A stretch of DNA of 56,115 nucleotides from Chloroflexota bacterium (GCA_013152435.1 JAADGJ010000018.1:1-56115), one strand, 5' to 3'; positions 1 to 9,836 are shown, counted from the stretch's first letter. Made by a program: numbers and translations. Notes: generated by a model not told the origin, from the sequence alone.

Positions 1-158
1 TGCTGTTGGAGCAGTGGAGCACGCCGACGGGCGGCTTCATCCTGTCCGACTACGGCGACGGCCAGGCGATCGGCGTGCCACTGGAGAAGAAGGAGGCCAT
101 GCTCCGGGCCTTCCTGGACGCGGACGCCGCGCTGCGCCGAGAACGCGCGTCGGCCTGA
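1..158 (+). CDS. C-terminal fragment of a probable UroD-like (uroporphyrinogen decarboxylase family) protein
   Basis: An open frame enters from the left edge (first full codon at position 3) and stops with TGA at 156-158, giving the last 51 residues. The fragment contains GGFILSDYGDGQAIGVP followed by a helix rich in Lys, Glu and Ala. This resembles the C-terminal strand and helix of UroD-type TIM barrels, a family with two more members later in the window (41780 and 45628). The match rests on pattern memory of a short piece, so the family call is tentative. The reading frame itself is well supported by codon use. No start or catalytic residues are visible. Confidence 0.5.
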   Translation, partial: LLEQWSTPTGGFILSDYGDGQAIGVPLEKKEAMLRAFLDADAALRRERASA

Positions 159-512
159 CGCCCATAGTAGACACAGCGCAAGGAACACGTCATCTCGGGA
201 AGGGGGGACATCGCCGTCTCCTACCTTCCTTTTCCACCCATGAAGCCCACGCCGATCCCCCAACTCCCCCACGAATTCGCCTCTCGATCCACCGGGATCC
301 CCCGCCCGAAGGCGGGAGACCAACGCTCGGCGCAACGGCTAGGCCATCCGGACACTGGTAAAGCGCGAGAAAACGAGCTAAATTGAAAGCAATGGGGCAC
401 GTATGGACGCGCCCCCCGAAAGGTCGTTCGGCCGCCAGCAACCAGCCGATAAACCACCGGGGGGACAAGAGGGCTCGGCAGAAGCCCGCCCAAGGCACGG
501 CTGCCGCGCTAC
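159..512. other. Intergenic region, no gene seen
   Basis: These 354 bases separate the left-edge fragment from the TPR/zinc-ribbon gene. Only a small hairpin (6-bp stem, 301-316, loop CGAA) stands out, with no T-run on either strand. No convincing promoter, tRNA or conserved frame was found, and the short open frames here are GC-rich by-products. Confidence 0.5.
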
Positions 513-1784
513 ATGAGCGATATGGGCTGTCAGATGAGCGAGATGGACACCCTACTGACACAAGGGGTCGCCGCGGCTCAGGCCGGCGACCTGCAGAGGG
601 CCAGGAGCCTGTTTGAAGCGATCCTGGAGAAAGATCCCCACAACGAGGAGGCCTGGCTGTGGCTCAGCGCGATCACGGATGACGTGGAGGAGCGAAAGGC
701 CTACCTCCGCCGCGTGCTGGAGCTTGATTATGACAACGAAAAGGCCTGGCGGCAGTTCAACGCCCTGACCCTCTCTCCCCCAAAGCCAGAGGCGGCTTCT
801 CCTATCCACACGGAAGCTCGGGATTTCACCTGTCCCGGCTGTGGATCGGACGTGCGCTACGATCCCAGACAGGAAGCCCTGGTCTGCCCCCACTGCGGCC
901 AGGCGCAGGACATCCCCAGGGACACTGGCTCCCCGGAGAGCATGCCGCTGGGACACGTATCCACCACGCGGGCGGCACAGGAGGAGTGGATCGGCCAGCG
1001 AGTATACCACTGTCAGGACTGCGGGGCCACCACGACCATCTCGGCCCGGCAGGGGAGCCTGCAATGCCCATTCTGCGGCTCGACCTTCGTCCTGGAGCCG
1101 CAACCCAATGCTCCCCTCATCGCTCCCCAGGCGATCCTGCCCTTCCGGCTGGACGAGCAAGAGGCGGAGGAGGCGCTTCGACACTGGCTGTCCAGCGATC
1201 GGTTATGGCCGGATGAGCTCGGCCGCCAGGTGACCATCGAGCGGCTCCGCGGGGTGTACATCCCCTTCTGGATATTCGACGGCCTGGCCCGATTCCGACG
1301 CCGGGACCCGGACAACGCCGACTATCTCTCAAGCCGCGTATACGCGAACGTGCCGGTCTGCGGATCGCTCAGCCTGAAGGAGGAGATGGCACAGGGCATA
1401 GAGCCCTTCGACCTGGAGGCGCTGAAACGATACCGGCCGGAGTACACGGCGGGATGGCCGGTGGAGATTTACCAGACCACCCTGGCCGAGGCCTCTATCC
1501 AGGCCCGGGCGCGCGTCCGGGAGGACATCGAGGATCGATACGGCCCCACGGATTTCGTCCATTTCACGGACGTCTATTGGAAGCTGGCCCTCCTGCCGGT
1601 ATACCTGGGGACATACCGATATCGGAACAAGCTCTACCTGTTCGCCGTCAACGGCCAGACGGGCAAGGTATTCGCCCAGGCCCCACGCGATCCGATCTGG
1701 ATCACCCTGATCGCGATCACCGGGGTGTTCCTCATCGCCCTGGTGGCCATCCTGATCCTGACATCCGCCCATCTGATGAGGTGA
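513..1784 (+). CDS. TPR-like, zinc-ribbon, C-terminally membrane-anchored protein
   Basis: The 423-residue product has three parts. Residues about 10-85 form two helical TPR-like units (alternating A, L, W and acidic residues). Two four-cysteine zinc ribbons follow: C107/C110/C125/C128 and C167/C170/C185/C188. The rest is a soluble region ending in one hydrophobic helix at about 395-418. The protein is therefore probably cytoplasmic with a C-terminal anchor, acting as a scaffold. Function is not known; proteins of this build are common in Chloroflexota. Start is either ATG 513 or ATG 534; neither has a clear ribosome binding site. The stop overlaps the GTG start of the next gene by four bases, so the two are probably cotranscribed. 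Confidence 0.75.
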   Translation: MSDMGCQMSEMDTLLTQGVAAAQAGDLQRARSLFEAILEKDPHNEEAWLWLSAITDDVEERKAYLRRVLELDYDNEKAWRQFNALTLSPPKPEAASPIHTEARDFTCPGCGSDVRYDPRQEALVCPHCGQAQDIPRDTGSPESMPLGHVSTTRAAQEEWIGQRVYHCQDCGATTTISARQGSLQCPFCGSTFVLEPQPNAPLIAPQAILPFRLDEQEAEEALRHWLSSDRLWPDELGRQVTIERLRGVYIPFWIFDGLARFRRRDPDNADYLSSRVYANVPVCGSLSLKEEMAQGIEPFDLEALKRYRPEYTAGWPVEIYQTTLAEASIQARARVREDIEDRYGPTDFVHFTDVYWKLALLPVYLGTYRYRNKLYLFAVNGQTGKVFAQAPRDPIWITLIAITGVFLIALVAILILTSAHLMR

Positions 1785-2572
1785 CGCGCACCGTGATACC
1801 CCGGCGATGGACGGCCCTGGCGGGATGGATTCCCCTGCTGGCGCTGCTCTACCTGCCCATCACAGCACCCTCCACGGCACAGCGCATCTATCTACCCTTC
1901 ATGGCAGCAGCCCCCCAGGCATGTCAGCCCATCCCCGAAGAACAGTACGGGACACTCTCCGTGAATCCCCCGCCCACCGACCGACCGGCCGAGCGCCACG
2001 CCGACCTCAACCTATCCCTGCGCGGCTACAAGCCTACCAGCGCTTACAAGGGGCTGGTCGACTACGCGGGCGGCCACGATCCCAACGCGCCCCGGCTGTC
2101 CGGCCTTTTCTTGGACGGCCGCGCGGCGACCTTTCGCTCCGTGTACCAGGTTTACGACTGGGATTGGACGTGCAACTGCCGCGGCTCCCCGATCCCCAGT
2201 CCGCCAGTGACCCTGGCCGGGTTGGCTACCACCCCGGGCGAGCCCATTCGCGTGCCGGACTCCGGATACACCATCGGCAGCGGCTACGAGGTGCTGGTCC
2301 TCTACGCCGACGCGCATCGCATCACCCTGAAGTACACGCGGGACGACAACGTGGTCCACGGGTACACGTTGCACCTGGAGCACATCTGCGTGGACCCGGC
2401 GTTGCTCGCCCTCTACGACGCGTGGAACGAGGCCGGACGGGCGCGCCTGCCCGCCCTTCGAGCTGGGCAGGCCCTGGGCCGGGCCCGCGGCGCCGAGATC
2501 GGCGTCGCCATCCGAGACAGCGGCACCTTCATGGATCCCCGCTCACGCAAGGACTGGTGGCAGAGCCCGTAA
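1781..2572 (+). CDS. Secreted protein of unknown function
   Basis: The start is taken as GTG 1781, which overlaps the previous stop as GTGA; the open frame continues upstream but only as a shadow of the preceding gene. This gives 263 residues. The N-terminus has basic residues (VTRTVIPRRW), a hydrophobic core and an Ala-rich cleavage region near STAQ, so it should be exported. Directly after it comes RIYLPFMAAA, a short motif also seen in variant form in two other exported proteins here. The mature part has four cysteines (two in CNC) and ends in a conserved-looking stretch with GTFMDPRSRKDWW. No enzyme family was recognised. It probably works with the membrane protein upstream. Confidence 0.7.
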   Translation: MTRTVIPRRWTALAGWIPLLALLYLPITAPSTAQRIYLPFMAAAPQACQPIPEEQYGTLSVNPPPTDRPAERHADLNLSLRGYKPTSAYKGLVDYAGGHDPNAPRLSGLFLDGRAATFRSVYQVYDWDWTCNCRGSPIPSPPVTLAGLATTPGEPIRVPDSGYTIGSGYEVLVLYADAHRITLKYTRDDNVVHGYTLHLEHICVDPALLALYDAWNEAGRARLPALRAGQALGRARGAEIGVAIRDSGTFMDPRSRKDWWQSP

Positions 2573-2597
2573 ATGAGGAGAGGGGAGGCCCCGGATG

Positions 2598-3866
2598 CTA
2601 CAACAGGTCCGGCGCCCACTCGCGAGGATGATCGTCCACGCCCTGGAGGATCACGAAAGCGATGACGATGAAGACCAGCAGGGAGATGATGGCAGCCGGG
2701 CGGCCAAACCCCAGCGTATCCACGATGAAGCCCCACATGAACGGCCCGATGATGCTGGCGAAGCGCCCCACCATGGAATACAGCCCATAGAACTCCCCGA
2801 TGTAGCGGGGAGGGCTCAACCGCAGCATGTACGGCCGATCCGAGCTCCACGTGCCGCCCAACGCTATGCCGGCCGTCAGGCTCACCAGCCAGAAGAGCGA
2901 CGGTGGCAGATCGAGCACGGCGATGAACACGGCCAGAGCCAACGCCGCCATCCACATGATCAGCACGATGTTCAGGCTGCGCTTGGGCCCGATGCGATCC
3001 ACCACGACGCCCCACGCCAGCCCGCCCAACACGGCCGAGGCGATGGAGACCAACAGCACGATTTGGGCCTGGGTGGCGGTGAACCCCACCTCGTTGGTGA
3101 CGTAAATCCCCATGAAGACGATGACCGTGTTGACCGGATCGGTGTAGAAGATCCGGCCGATCAAGAAGCGGATCAGGCCCGGGAACTGCCGGGCGTGTCG
3201 CACGGTCTGGCTCACCTGCCGCAGCGCGTTCACCAACATCGTCCGGGTGATGCGCATCTTCCCCGCAGGACGGGGCTCCTTCACGAACAGGAAGCAGGGA
3301 AGGGCGAACAGCAGGAAGAGCGCCGCGCTGAGCCGGAACACCCCCACATAGCCGATGCGATCCAGCAACAGCAACCCGCTGCCCACCCCGATGAACGAGC
3401 CCAGATACCCCAGGCCGATCCCCAATCCACCGACCCGGCCGCGATTTTCCTCCGTGCTCACCACGGGCAACAACGAGTCATAGAAGATCAACCCGGCCTG
3501 AAACATGTAGTTGGCGAGGACGAAGAAGGCCAACGAGAGCACCAGCCCCCCCATGCCCAGCAGCGCCGTAAAGAACACACACAGGAGGGTAGAGACGACC
3601 AGGAATGGCACGCGACGCGCTGTCTGATCGGAGAGCGCGCCGAGGATCGGAGCGGACAGGAACATCAGGAACATGGAGAGGCTGTTGGCGTACCCGTAGG
3701 CGGCGTCGGATCCCCCCATGACGTTGACCACCCACAGGGAGAAGTACAGGGAGACGATATTCATGGAGAAGATGGTGTTCGCCAGGTCGTAGAGCGCCCA
3801 GGAGAGGACGACTTTCCAATTCGTGGCACGCGCCGCCGGTGAGGAAAGCGCCGCGGTGTTGGCCAT
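2598..3866 (-). CDS. Major facilitator superfamily transporter, Atg22/UMF1-like
   Basis: The 422-residue product has about twelve hydrophobic segments and the MFS loop signature between helices 2 and 3 (GALSDQTARR). The N-terminus WALYDLANTIFSMNIV resembles the UMF1/Atg22-like branch, whose members export small metabolites such as amino acids. Substrate cannot be read from sequence. Start ATG 3866 has a good GGAGG site five to seven bases upstream. It converges with the secreted-protein gene (ends 26 bases apart) and is not obviously part of the cdsA block, from which 145 bases separate it. Confidence 0.85.
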   Translation of the reverse strand: MANTAALSSPAARATNWKVVLSWALYDLANTIFSMNIVSLYFSLWVVNVMGGSDAAYGYANSLSMFLMFLSAPILGALSDQTARRVPFLVVSTLLCVFFTALLGMGGLVLSLAFFVLANYMFQAGLIFYDSLLPVVSTEENRGRVGGLGIGLGYLGSFIGVGSGLLLLDRIGYVGVFRLSAALFLLFALPCFLFVKEPRPAGKMRITRTMLVNALRQVSQTVRHARQFPGLIRFLIGRIFYTDPVNTVIVFMGIYVTNEVGFTATQAQIVLLVSIASAVLGGLAWGVVVDRIGPKRSLNIVLIMWMAALALAVFIAVLDLPPSLFWLVSLTAGIALGGTWSSDRPYMLRLSPPRYIGEFYGLYSMVGRFASIIGPFMWGFIVDTLGFGRPAAIISLLVFIVIAFVILQGVDDHPREWAPDLL

Positions 3867-4011
3867 GCTCGCCTCCTTCCACCCTCACATCGCATGGAGA
3901 GGAAAGAATCCTCAGAAAGGGGGACCACACCTTTCGCCGCGCAACAGCCCCGGCCGCCGGGAATGAGGCATCCCGTCGGGCGAGATCGGGAGGGTCAAGC
4001 CAGTCCAGCCC

Positions 4012-4797
4012 TCACCCCAGCAGCAGGGAGGCGTAGTACGTGGCAGGGACGATGAACAACAGGCTATCCAGCCGGTCTAACACGCCCCCATGCCCGGGGA
4101 TCAGCCGGCTGGAATCCTTGACGCCAACCTGGCGTTTGATCATGGATTCGGCCAGATCGCCGAACGGGGCCAACAGGCAGAGGATGGCGGCCAACACCAC
4201 CGCCTGCAGCGGCGGAAGCCCCACCAGCCACACCCCTAGCGCGGCCCCGCCCAGGACGCCGATCAGCCAGCCGCCAACGGCGCCCTCCCAGGTCTTCTTG
4301 GGGCTGAGCCGCGGGGACAACTTGTGTCGGCCCACGGTGACGCCGACGAAATACGCGCCGGAATCGGTGACCCAGGTCGTAAGGACCGCCAGCGCCAGCC
4401 AGAGCAGCCCATTGGGACGCATGCGCAGCGCCACAAAGGGGGCGAGGAGCACACCCAGGTAAACGGCTCCTGCGGCGGTCCACGCCCAATCCGTCGCCGG
4501 ATGCGATTCCACCCGGAACAGCGCCAGCGTCAGCGTGACCATCAGCCCGCTCCCCAGCACCAGGCCGACCGGCAACGCCCGGGGCCAAAAGCCGCTGGCG
4601 ATCAACGCCAACGTCCACGCTACCCCCGCCCAGGCGTGCGGCTGGTACCCGCCATGCTGCAGCAGGCGAAACAACTCGATGCTGGCCAGCGCGCCCGCCA
4701 GAGCCACGGCCGCCAGCCACCAGTACCCGCCAGCGTAAGCCAGCCCGGCCACCAGGGGGATCAAGACAACAGCGCTGAGCACACGGTCACGCAGCAA
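4012..4797 (-). CDS. cdsA: Phosphatidate cytidylyltransferase
   Basis: CdsA makes CDP-diacylglycerol from CTP and phosphatidate at the inner membrane, the entry to phospholipid synthesis. The 261-residue product is strongly hydrophobic with about seven or eight membrane segments. Near the C-terminus it has the family signature: SMIKRQVGVKDSSRLIPGHGG followed by VLDRLDSLLF, with the metal-binding acidic residues conserved. Length matches the family (about 260-285). It lies 24 bases downstream of uppS, the usual bacterial neighbour, and ends the rpsB-tsf-pyrH-frr-uppS-cdsA block; dxr, often next, is absent. Confidence 0.95.
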   Translation of the reverse strand: MLRDRVLSAVVLIPLVAGLAYAGGYWWLAAVALAGALASIELFRLLQHGGYQPHAWAGVAWTLALIASGFWPRALPVGLVLGSGLMVTLTLALFRVESHPATDWAWTAAGAVYLGVLLAPFVALRMRPNGLLWLALAVLTTWVTDSGAYFVGVTVGRHKLSPRLSPKKTWEGAVGGWLIGVLGGAALGVWLVGLPPLQAVVLAAILCLLAPFGDLAESMIKRQVGVKDSSRLIPGHGGVLDRLDSLLFIVPATYYASLLLG

Positions 4798-4821
4798 GGC
4801 AAGCCTCGGGGTATATGATGT

Positions 4822-5541
4822 TCAGGACTGGGACGAAGGGACCTTACCAAAGCGCCGTTCACGCCGGGCGTATTCCACCAGCGCCTTGCGCAATTCCTCT
4901 TTGTCGAAGTCAGGCCAATAGGTGGGAGTGGCGTAATATTCCGCGTAGGCCGCCTGCCAGAGCAGGAAGTTGCTCAGCCGATACTCCCCTCCCGTGCGGA
5001 TGATCAGATCTGGATCCGGGAGATCGCCCGTATACAGATAACGGCCGAACAACTCCTCCGTCAGCTCATCCGGCTGCACGCCATCCTCCATCAGGCGACG
5101 GACGGCATCCAGGATCTCCGCGCGGCCGCCGTAGTTGAACGCCACGTTCAGGATGATCCGATCGTTGTGCTTGGTGAGCTCCACTGCCGCCCGGATCTGC
5201 TCCTGAAGGCGTGGGTCCACGCCGGTCAGCCGGCCGCTGTGCCGGATCTGCACCCCTTTCTCGTGAAGCTCCGGGAGCTGGCGCCGGATGTTCTCGCGCA
5301 GCAGGCGCATCAATCCCTGCACTTCCTCAGGTGGCCGCGCCCAGTTCTCCGTGGAAAAGGCGTAGACGGTCAGCACTTTGACACCGAACTCGACGCACCC
5401 CTCCAGGACGCGCCGGATGTTCTCCGTGCCCGCGCGGTGCCCCATCAGGCGAGGCAGCCCTCGCCTCTGAGCCCACCGGCCGTTCCCATCCATGATAATG
5501 CCGATGTGATAAGGGACACGCGTCAGCTCGCTATCGCTCAC
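4822..5541 (-). CDS. uppS: Undecaprenyl diphosphate synthase (isoprenyl transferase)
   Basis: UppS is a cytosolic cis-prenyltransferase that adds isopentenyl units to farnesyl diphosphate to make the C55 lipid carrier for cell-wall synthesis. Visible motifs are [17 protein letters not shown] with the catalytic Asp, [36 protein letters not shown] and the C-terminal [19 protein letters not shown]. The frame is open to 5610, but GTG 5541 is preferred: a GAGGAAT site lies about eight bases upstream and the resulting 239 residues fit the family, whereas the upstream 23 residues do not resemble it. It is followed closely by cdsA. Confidence 0.95.
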   Translation of the reverse strand: MSDSELTRVPYHIGIIMDGNGRWAQRRGLPRLMGHRAGTENIRRVLEGCVEFGVKVLTVYAFSTENWARPPEEVQGLMRLLRENIRRQLPELHEKGVQIRHSGRLTGVDPRLQEQIRAAVELTKHNDRIILNVAFNYGGRAEILDAVRRLMEDGVQPDELTEELFGRYLYTGDLPDPDLIIRTGGEYRLSNFLLWQAAYAEYYATPTYWPDFDKEELRKALVEYARRERRFGKVPSSQS

Positions 5542-5828
5542 CTTTCCATTCCTCTCGCGGCACTCCCCAGAGGGTACAAGCTCCCTCCCATGCGAAGGCG
5601 AAGAACGCATCCGGGGAAGGAGATCGTTGTGGCCCTCCCTCCCCGAATCGTAAGTGAAGCGTGGGGGTTACCACTGCCGATTTCGTCCACCGCGACTGCG
5701 CCAGGTTCCCCTATAGGGGTCCCCGGATCGCCCGCGAAAACGCACGAAATGGGCCTCGAAGCAAAAGGAGGGAGCAAGCCGTGTCTTCCCGCACGGCCCG
5801 CCCCCCCTCGCATCGGTATCACCGCACT

Positions 5829-6386
5829 TCAGATCTCCATGATCTCCGTTTCTTTGGCCTTGCCGACCTCATCCACCTGCTCGATGTAACGGTCGGTTAG
5901 CTTCTGCACCTCGTCCAGCGCGCGGTGAAGCTCATCCTCGGAGATGAGCTTCTCCCTCTCGAACTCACGGAGATCGTTGATGGTATCCCGCCGGATGTTG
6001 CGGACCGCTACACGCCCTTCCTCCACCCGCCGGGCGACCAGCTTGACCAGCTCACGTCGTCGTTCCTCGGTCAGGCGAGGGATGACCAGCCGAATCAGCT
6101 TGCCGTCGTTCGACGGCGTCAACCCCAGGTCCGACTTCAGGATCGCCTTCTCGATCAGGCCGATATCGCCGGGGTTGAACGGCCGAATGGTCAGCAAGCG
6201 CGGCTCCGGAACCGCGATGGTGGCCAGCTGCTGCAGGGGGGTCGGCACCCCGTAATAATCCACCATCACCCGCTCCACCAACGCGGGTGAAGCCCGCCCG
6301 GTGCGAACCCCGCGCAGGTCGTTTTGTAAGGCCTCCACGGCCTTTTTCATCCGGTCTTCGGCATCTCGCAGCGCGTCGTCGATCAT
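5829..6386 (-). CDS. frr: Ribosome recycling factor
   Basis: RRF splits post-termination ribosomes with EF-G. ATG 6386 gives 185 residues, exactly the usual size, and has AGGAG eight bases upstream; a GTG three codons further up is less likely. Family landmarks include [37 protein letters not shown], the helix [11 protein letters not shown], and [13 protein letters not shown]. The gene sits between pyrH (144 bases upstream) and uppS, the standard order. The 287 bases between frr and uppS hold no gene; a 12-base palindrome CCCCTATAGGGG at 5708-5719 is the only notable feature. Confidence 0.96.
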   Translation of the reverse strand: MIDDALRDAEDRMKKAVEALQNDLRGVRTGRASPALVERVMVDYYGVPTPLQQLATIAVPEPRLLTIRPFNPGDIGLIEKAILKSDLGLTPSNDGKLIRLVIPRLTEERRRELVKLVARRVEEGRVAVRNIRRDTINDLREFEREKLISEDELHRALDEVQKLTDRYIEQVDEVGKAKETEIMEI

Positions 6387-6530
6387 TCCCTTCACTCCTG
6401 GCTGCAGCTACAAGGTCCAACACGGGAGGTCATGAAACGGGGCCGTTCGTCCTCGCAGACGACGCCCACCGCCCTCCACGATCCTATCCCTGCCGGGCAG
6501 AGACCGCCGAGGGCGCGCTGGGGAGGGCAG

Positions 6531-7247
<717 letters not shown>

Positions 7248-7267
7248 CTATCAGCCCTTCCCGGGGA

Positions 7268-7864
7268 TCATTCCTCCCCCAGCTCATACCGGATGAACCG
7301 GCGCACGACGATATTCTCGCCTAGCCTCGCGATGGCATCGGTGATCAGGTCCTGCACCGTCATGCCCTCATCCCGGATGAACGGCTGACGCAGCAAACAG
7401 GTTTCATCGTAGAACTTCTCGAGCTTGCCCTCCACGATGCGCTCAATGATGTGCTCCGGCTTGCCGGAGTCCGCCATCTGAGCACGATAGGTCTCCTTCT
7501 CCCGCTCGATCACCTCGGCGGGCACGTCCTCGGGGCTCACGTACAGAGGACGGGTGGCCACGACCTGCATGGCCAGGTCCTTGGCCAGCTGCTGGAACTC
7601 GGGCGTGCGGGCGACGAAGTCCGTCTCGCAATTCAGCTCCACCAGGGCGGCCACCTTGGCCCCCATATGCACGTAAGAGCCGATGATCCCCTCTCGGGCC
7701 TCGCGCCCGGCCTTCTTAGCGGCCACCGCGATCCCCTTCTGGCGCAACAGCTCCGTCGCCTTGTCCAGATCCCCGCCCGTCTCCTGCAACGCGTTGCGGC
7801 AATCCAGCACTCCCGCGCCGGTCCTTGCGCGTAACTCCTTGATCATCTCTGTCGTGACTTGCAA
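7268..7864 (-). CDS. tsf: Elongation factor Ts
   Basis: EF-Ts recharges EF-Tu by promoting GDP release. The core signature [17 protein letters not shown] and the helix [23 protein letters not shown] are present, followed by [15 protein letters not shown]. At about 198 residues it is the short bacterial form rather than the roughly 280-residue E. coli type. The open frame reaches GTG 7873, but that codon touches the AGAGGA site; TTG 7864 has about nine bases of spacing and gives the usual N-terminus, [11 protein letters not shown] after the initiator. It follows rpsB through a hairpin-containing 62-base gap. Confidence 0.93.
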   Translation of the reverse strand: MQVTTEMIKELRARTGAGVLDCRNALQETGGDLDKATELLRQKGIAVAAKKAGREAREGIIGSYVHMGAKVAALVELNCETDFVARTPEFQQLAKDLAMQVVATRPLYVSPEDVPAEVIEREKETYRAQMADSGKPEHIIERIVEGKLEKFYDETCLLRQPFIRDEGMTVQDLITDAIARLGENIVVRRFIRYELGEE

Positions 7865-7900
7865 CGTTCCCACTCCTCTTCCAAATGGTTTGACATGTAA

Positions 7901-7925
7901 AGGAGGCCGAACCTTCCGGCCTCCT
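7901..7925 (-). terminator. Hairpin between rpsB and tsf, possible attenuator
   Basis: On the minus strand a perfect 9-bp stem (AGGAGGCCG with CGGCCTCCT, loop of seven) is followed by TTTAC. It lies between rpsB and tsf, where partial terminators are known in other bacteria and lower tsf output relative to rpsB. The T-run is short, so read-through into tsf is expected. The stem also carries an AGGAGG sequence. Confidence 0.55.
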
Positions 7926-7935
7926 CCTGATCCCT

Positions 7936-9000
7936 TTAAGCCTCATCCGCTTCGAGGCTTGCTTCCTCCTCGGCCACGGCCTCCGGCTGGGAATCTCCCG
8001 TCTCCTCGGCCGTCTCAGCCACCGCCTCAACGGCCTCGCCCTCTTCCTCAGCCTCTTCGGCCTCTTCTTCCTCGCCTACCTCTTCCTCCTCGGCCTCAAA
8101 GACCTCGGTGGCAGCCATCTCTTCCTCTTCATCCAGCTCCAATACGGCTTCCTCAGGCTCCTCTTCCTCCAGCTCCAACTCCTCCTCAAACTCGACCAGC
8201 TCCTCTTCCTCTAGCTCCTCCAAGACCCCAGCGCGGATCTTAGCCAACGTGGAGGGCCCCAACAGTTGCTCCTCCTCGGCCTCCTCCGCAGCCTCCTCCT
8301 CGGCGATGGTCGCCGCTCGGATCTGCTGCCCCTCGATCACCGCGTCCGCGATCTTGGACGTGATCAGCTTGATGGCCCGAATGGCGTCATCATTCGAGGG
8401 GATCACATAATCGATGGGGTCCGGGTCGCAATTGGTATCCACCATGGCGATGATGGGGATCCCCAGGCGGTTGGCCTCCCGCACCGCGATGTCCTCCCGG
8501 CGGATATCGACCAGGAAGAGCAGGTCCGGTATCCGGGTCATGCTGCGCAGGCCGCCCAGCCGGCGGTTCAGCTTGGCGATCTCCCGAGTCAGAAGGAGCG
8601 CCTCCTTCTTGGGCAGCGCCTCCAACTCGCCGTTATCCCGGCGCTGCTCCAACTCGATCATGTACTCCACGCGCTGCCGGATGGTGCGGAAGTTGGTCAG
8701 CGTTCCGCCGAGCCAACGCTGGTTGACATAGGGCATCCCACACCGCTCGGCCTCGACGCGAATCGTCTCCTGCGCCTGCTTCTTGGTGCCCGCGAACAGG
8801 ACCATCCCCCCCTCGGCCACCGTGTCCCGTACCACATTGTAGGCCTGATCCAGACGGGCGATGGTCTGCTGCAGATCGATGATGTGGATCCCGTTACGCT
8901 CGGTGAAGATGTACTGCTTCATCTTCGGGTGCCATCGCCGCGTGCGATGCCCGAAGTGAACACCTGCCTCCAAAAGCTGTTTCAAAGATACGATCGGCAC
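7936..9000 (-). CDS. rpsB: Ribosomal protein S2 with long acidic C-terminal extension
   Basis: The first ~230 residues are a normal S2: [89 protein letters not shown] and [10 protein letters not shown]. After about residue 232 comes a ~120-residue tail dominated by Glu, Ala and Val with long Glu runs. The open frame extends to 9033, but GTG 9000 is preceded by AAGGAGG eight bases away and gives the usual VPIVSLKQ start, so 354 residues is the best model. It is the first gene of the tsf-pyrH-frr-uppS-cdsA block. Confidence 0.95.
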   Translation of the reverse strand: MPIVSLKQLLEAGVHFGHRTRRWHPKMKQYIFTERNGIHIIDLQQTIARLDQAYNVVRDTVAEGGMVLFAGTKKQAQETIRVEAERCGMPYVNQRWLGGTLTNFRTIRQRVEYMIELEQRRDNGELEALPKKEALLLTREIAKLNRRLGGLRSMTRIPDLLFLVDIRREDIAVREANRLGIPIIAMVDTNCDPDPIDYVIPSNDDAIRAIKLITSKIADAVIEGQQIRAATIAEEEAAEEAEEEQLLGPSTLAKIRAGVLEELEEEELVEFEEELELEEEEPEEAVLELDEEEEMAATEVFEAEEEEVGEEEEAEEAEEEGEAVEAVAETAEETGDSQPEAVAEEEASLEADEA

Positions 9001-9146
9001 GACTGTTTCCTCCTTTTCGTTTTGTTCCTCCACTCCCCGAACCTGCGCCAGACCGCTCGATCGGCATGAGCGGCACGATGACGGCAGTTTCCCTGATGAA
9101 ACGGGACGGGAAGTGTGTGTTTTAGGCGTCTATCGCCCGGCGAGCA

Positions 9147-9175
9147 AGTATAGCACAAAGTTGAGGGCATGTCCA
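9147..9175 (-). promoter_or_regulatory. Promoter of the rpsB operon
   Basis: Read on the minus strand: -35 TGGACA (9175-9170), 17-base spacer, -10 TATACT (9152-9147); each box has one mismatch to the sigma70 consensus. Transcription would start near 9140 and give a leader of about 140 bases before rpsB, long enough for translational feedback by S2, which is known for rpsB in other bacteria but not shown here. Confidence 0.7.
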
Positions 9176-9189
9176 ACCTATGCTATACT
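9161..9189 (+). promoter_or_regulatory. Promoter pointing towards the Trm112-like gene
   Basis: TTGAGG (9161-9166), 17-base spacer, TATACT (9184-9189). It lies back-to-back with the rpsB promoter and their -35 boxes are interleaved, so the two probably compete or share control. The transcript would have a leader of about 365 bases before the next gene. Confidence 0.6.
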
Positions 9190-9562
9190 GGATCCGTGTA
9201 CCCCTTTTGGTGGGTCGTGTATCCAAAATGGTGGAGACTTCGCGAGGCCCATCGCAAGCCCACATGGGAGGTGCAAAGCCCCCCCCTCCGCCAAAGTCTC
9301 CTCCTTTCCCGCCTTGTATCCGCCCTTTCCCGGCCTGATTCGGGTGGGCGGGGCAGGCGAGGGGAGGATGGATTGAGGGGGATGGCTCCCAGAACGTCTG
9401 GGCGAGCGTTCCGCGAGGTGGCAGACCACCCGATCGTTTCACGAGCCTTCTACGACCGAACGCGGCCGGCTCGCCAGACCCTGACACGGCAGGAGACACG
9501 GGCAGAACGGGCGCCAGGGGCCCGGACAGATCCGAGCCCGGGACACGAACGGAGGAGAGGAC
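9190..9562 (+). other. Long leader or possible non-coding RNA region
   Basis: This 373-base stretch lies between a good promoter and the Trm112-like gene and has no convincing coding frame. It includes C-rich and G-rich blocks around 9270-9370 that resemble, in style only, the intergenic repeats described elsewhere. It lacks the hallmark sequences of RNase P RNA and a tRNA-like end of tmRNA. It may be a structured leader or a small RNA. Confidence 0.35.
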
Positions 9563-9808
9563 ATGGCGATCGATCCGGAACTGCTGGAGATTCTACGCTG
9601 TCCGGCGTGTGTAAGCGGCCCCACCCGACGTGAAGGCCCCGATCCAGGCCGACTGCAACTGGTCAAGGATGTCTGGCTCGTGTGCCAGGAAGAGGGGTGC
9701 GGCCGGAAATACCCCATCAAGGACGACATCCCGGTGATGTTGATCGAGGAAGGCGATAAGTGGATCAACACGCCGGTGGACGAACTGCCCGTTCCCGTGC
9801 CTGAATAG
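9563..9808 (+). CDS. Trm112-family small zinc protein
   Basis: An 81-residue protein starting MAIDPELLEILRCPAC, with a second cysteine pair in LVCQEEGCGRKYPIKDDIPVML. The four cysteines form a zinc ribbon and PIKDDIPVML matches the C-terminal strand of Trm112/UPF0434 proteins. In eukaryotes and archaea Trm112 activates methyltransferases; bacterial members are less understood. An insertion of about 20 residues between the cysteine pairs makes it a little longer than the usual 55-65. A GGAGGAG site precedes the ATG. A hairpin terminator follows directly. Confidence 0.8.
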   Translation: MAIDPELLEILRCPACVSGPTRREGPDPGRLQLVKDVWLVCQEEGCGRKYPIKDDIPVMLIEEGDKWINTPVDELPVPVPE

Positions 9809-9811
9809 ACG

Positions 9812-9836
9812 ACAGCCCGCCGACGGCGGGCTGTTT
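9812..9836. terminator. Hairpin terminator between convergent genes
   Basis: A perfect 10-bp stem (ACAGCCCGCC with GGCGGGCTGT, loop GAC) lies four bases after the Trm112-like stop and ends in TTT. It separates this gene from rnz, which ends at 9910 on the other strand. Confidence 0.75.

Noticed and set aside
2595-3842. A 415-codon plus-strand frame opposite the transporter gene
   Set aside because: It is the antisense of a clear MFS transporter and is rich in His, Gln, Pro and Asp as expected for a shadow frame.
5661-5900. Small gene in the gap between uppS and frr
   Set aside because: Short frames on both strands have no ribosome site or recognisable pattern and overlap the frr 3' end.
9190-9562. 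RNase P RNA, 6S RNA or tmRNA in the long gap after the divergent promoters
   Set aside because: None of the conserved core sequences or a tRNA-like 3' end was found on either strand.
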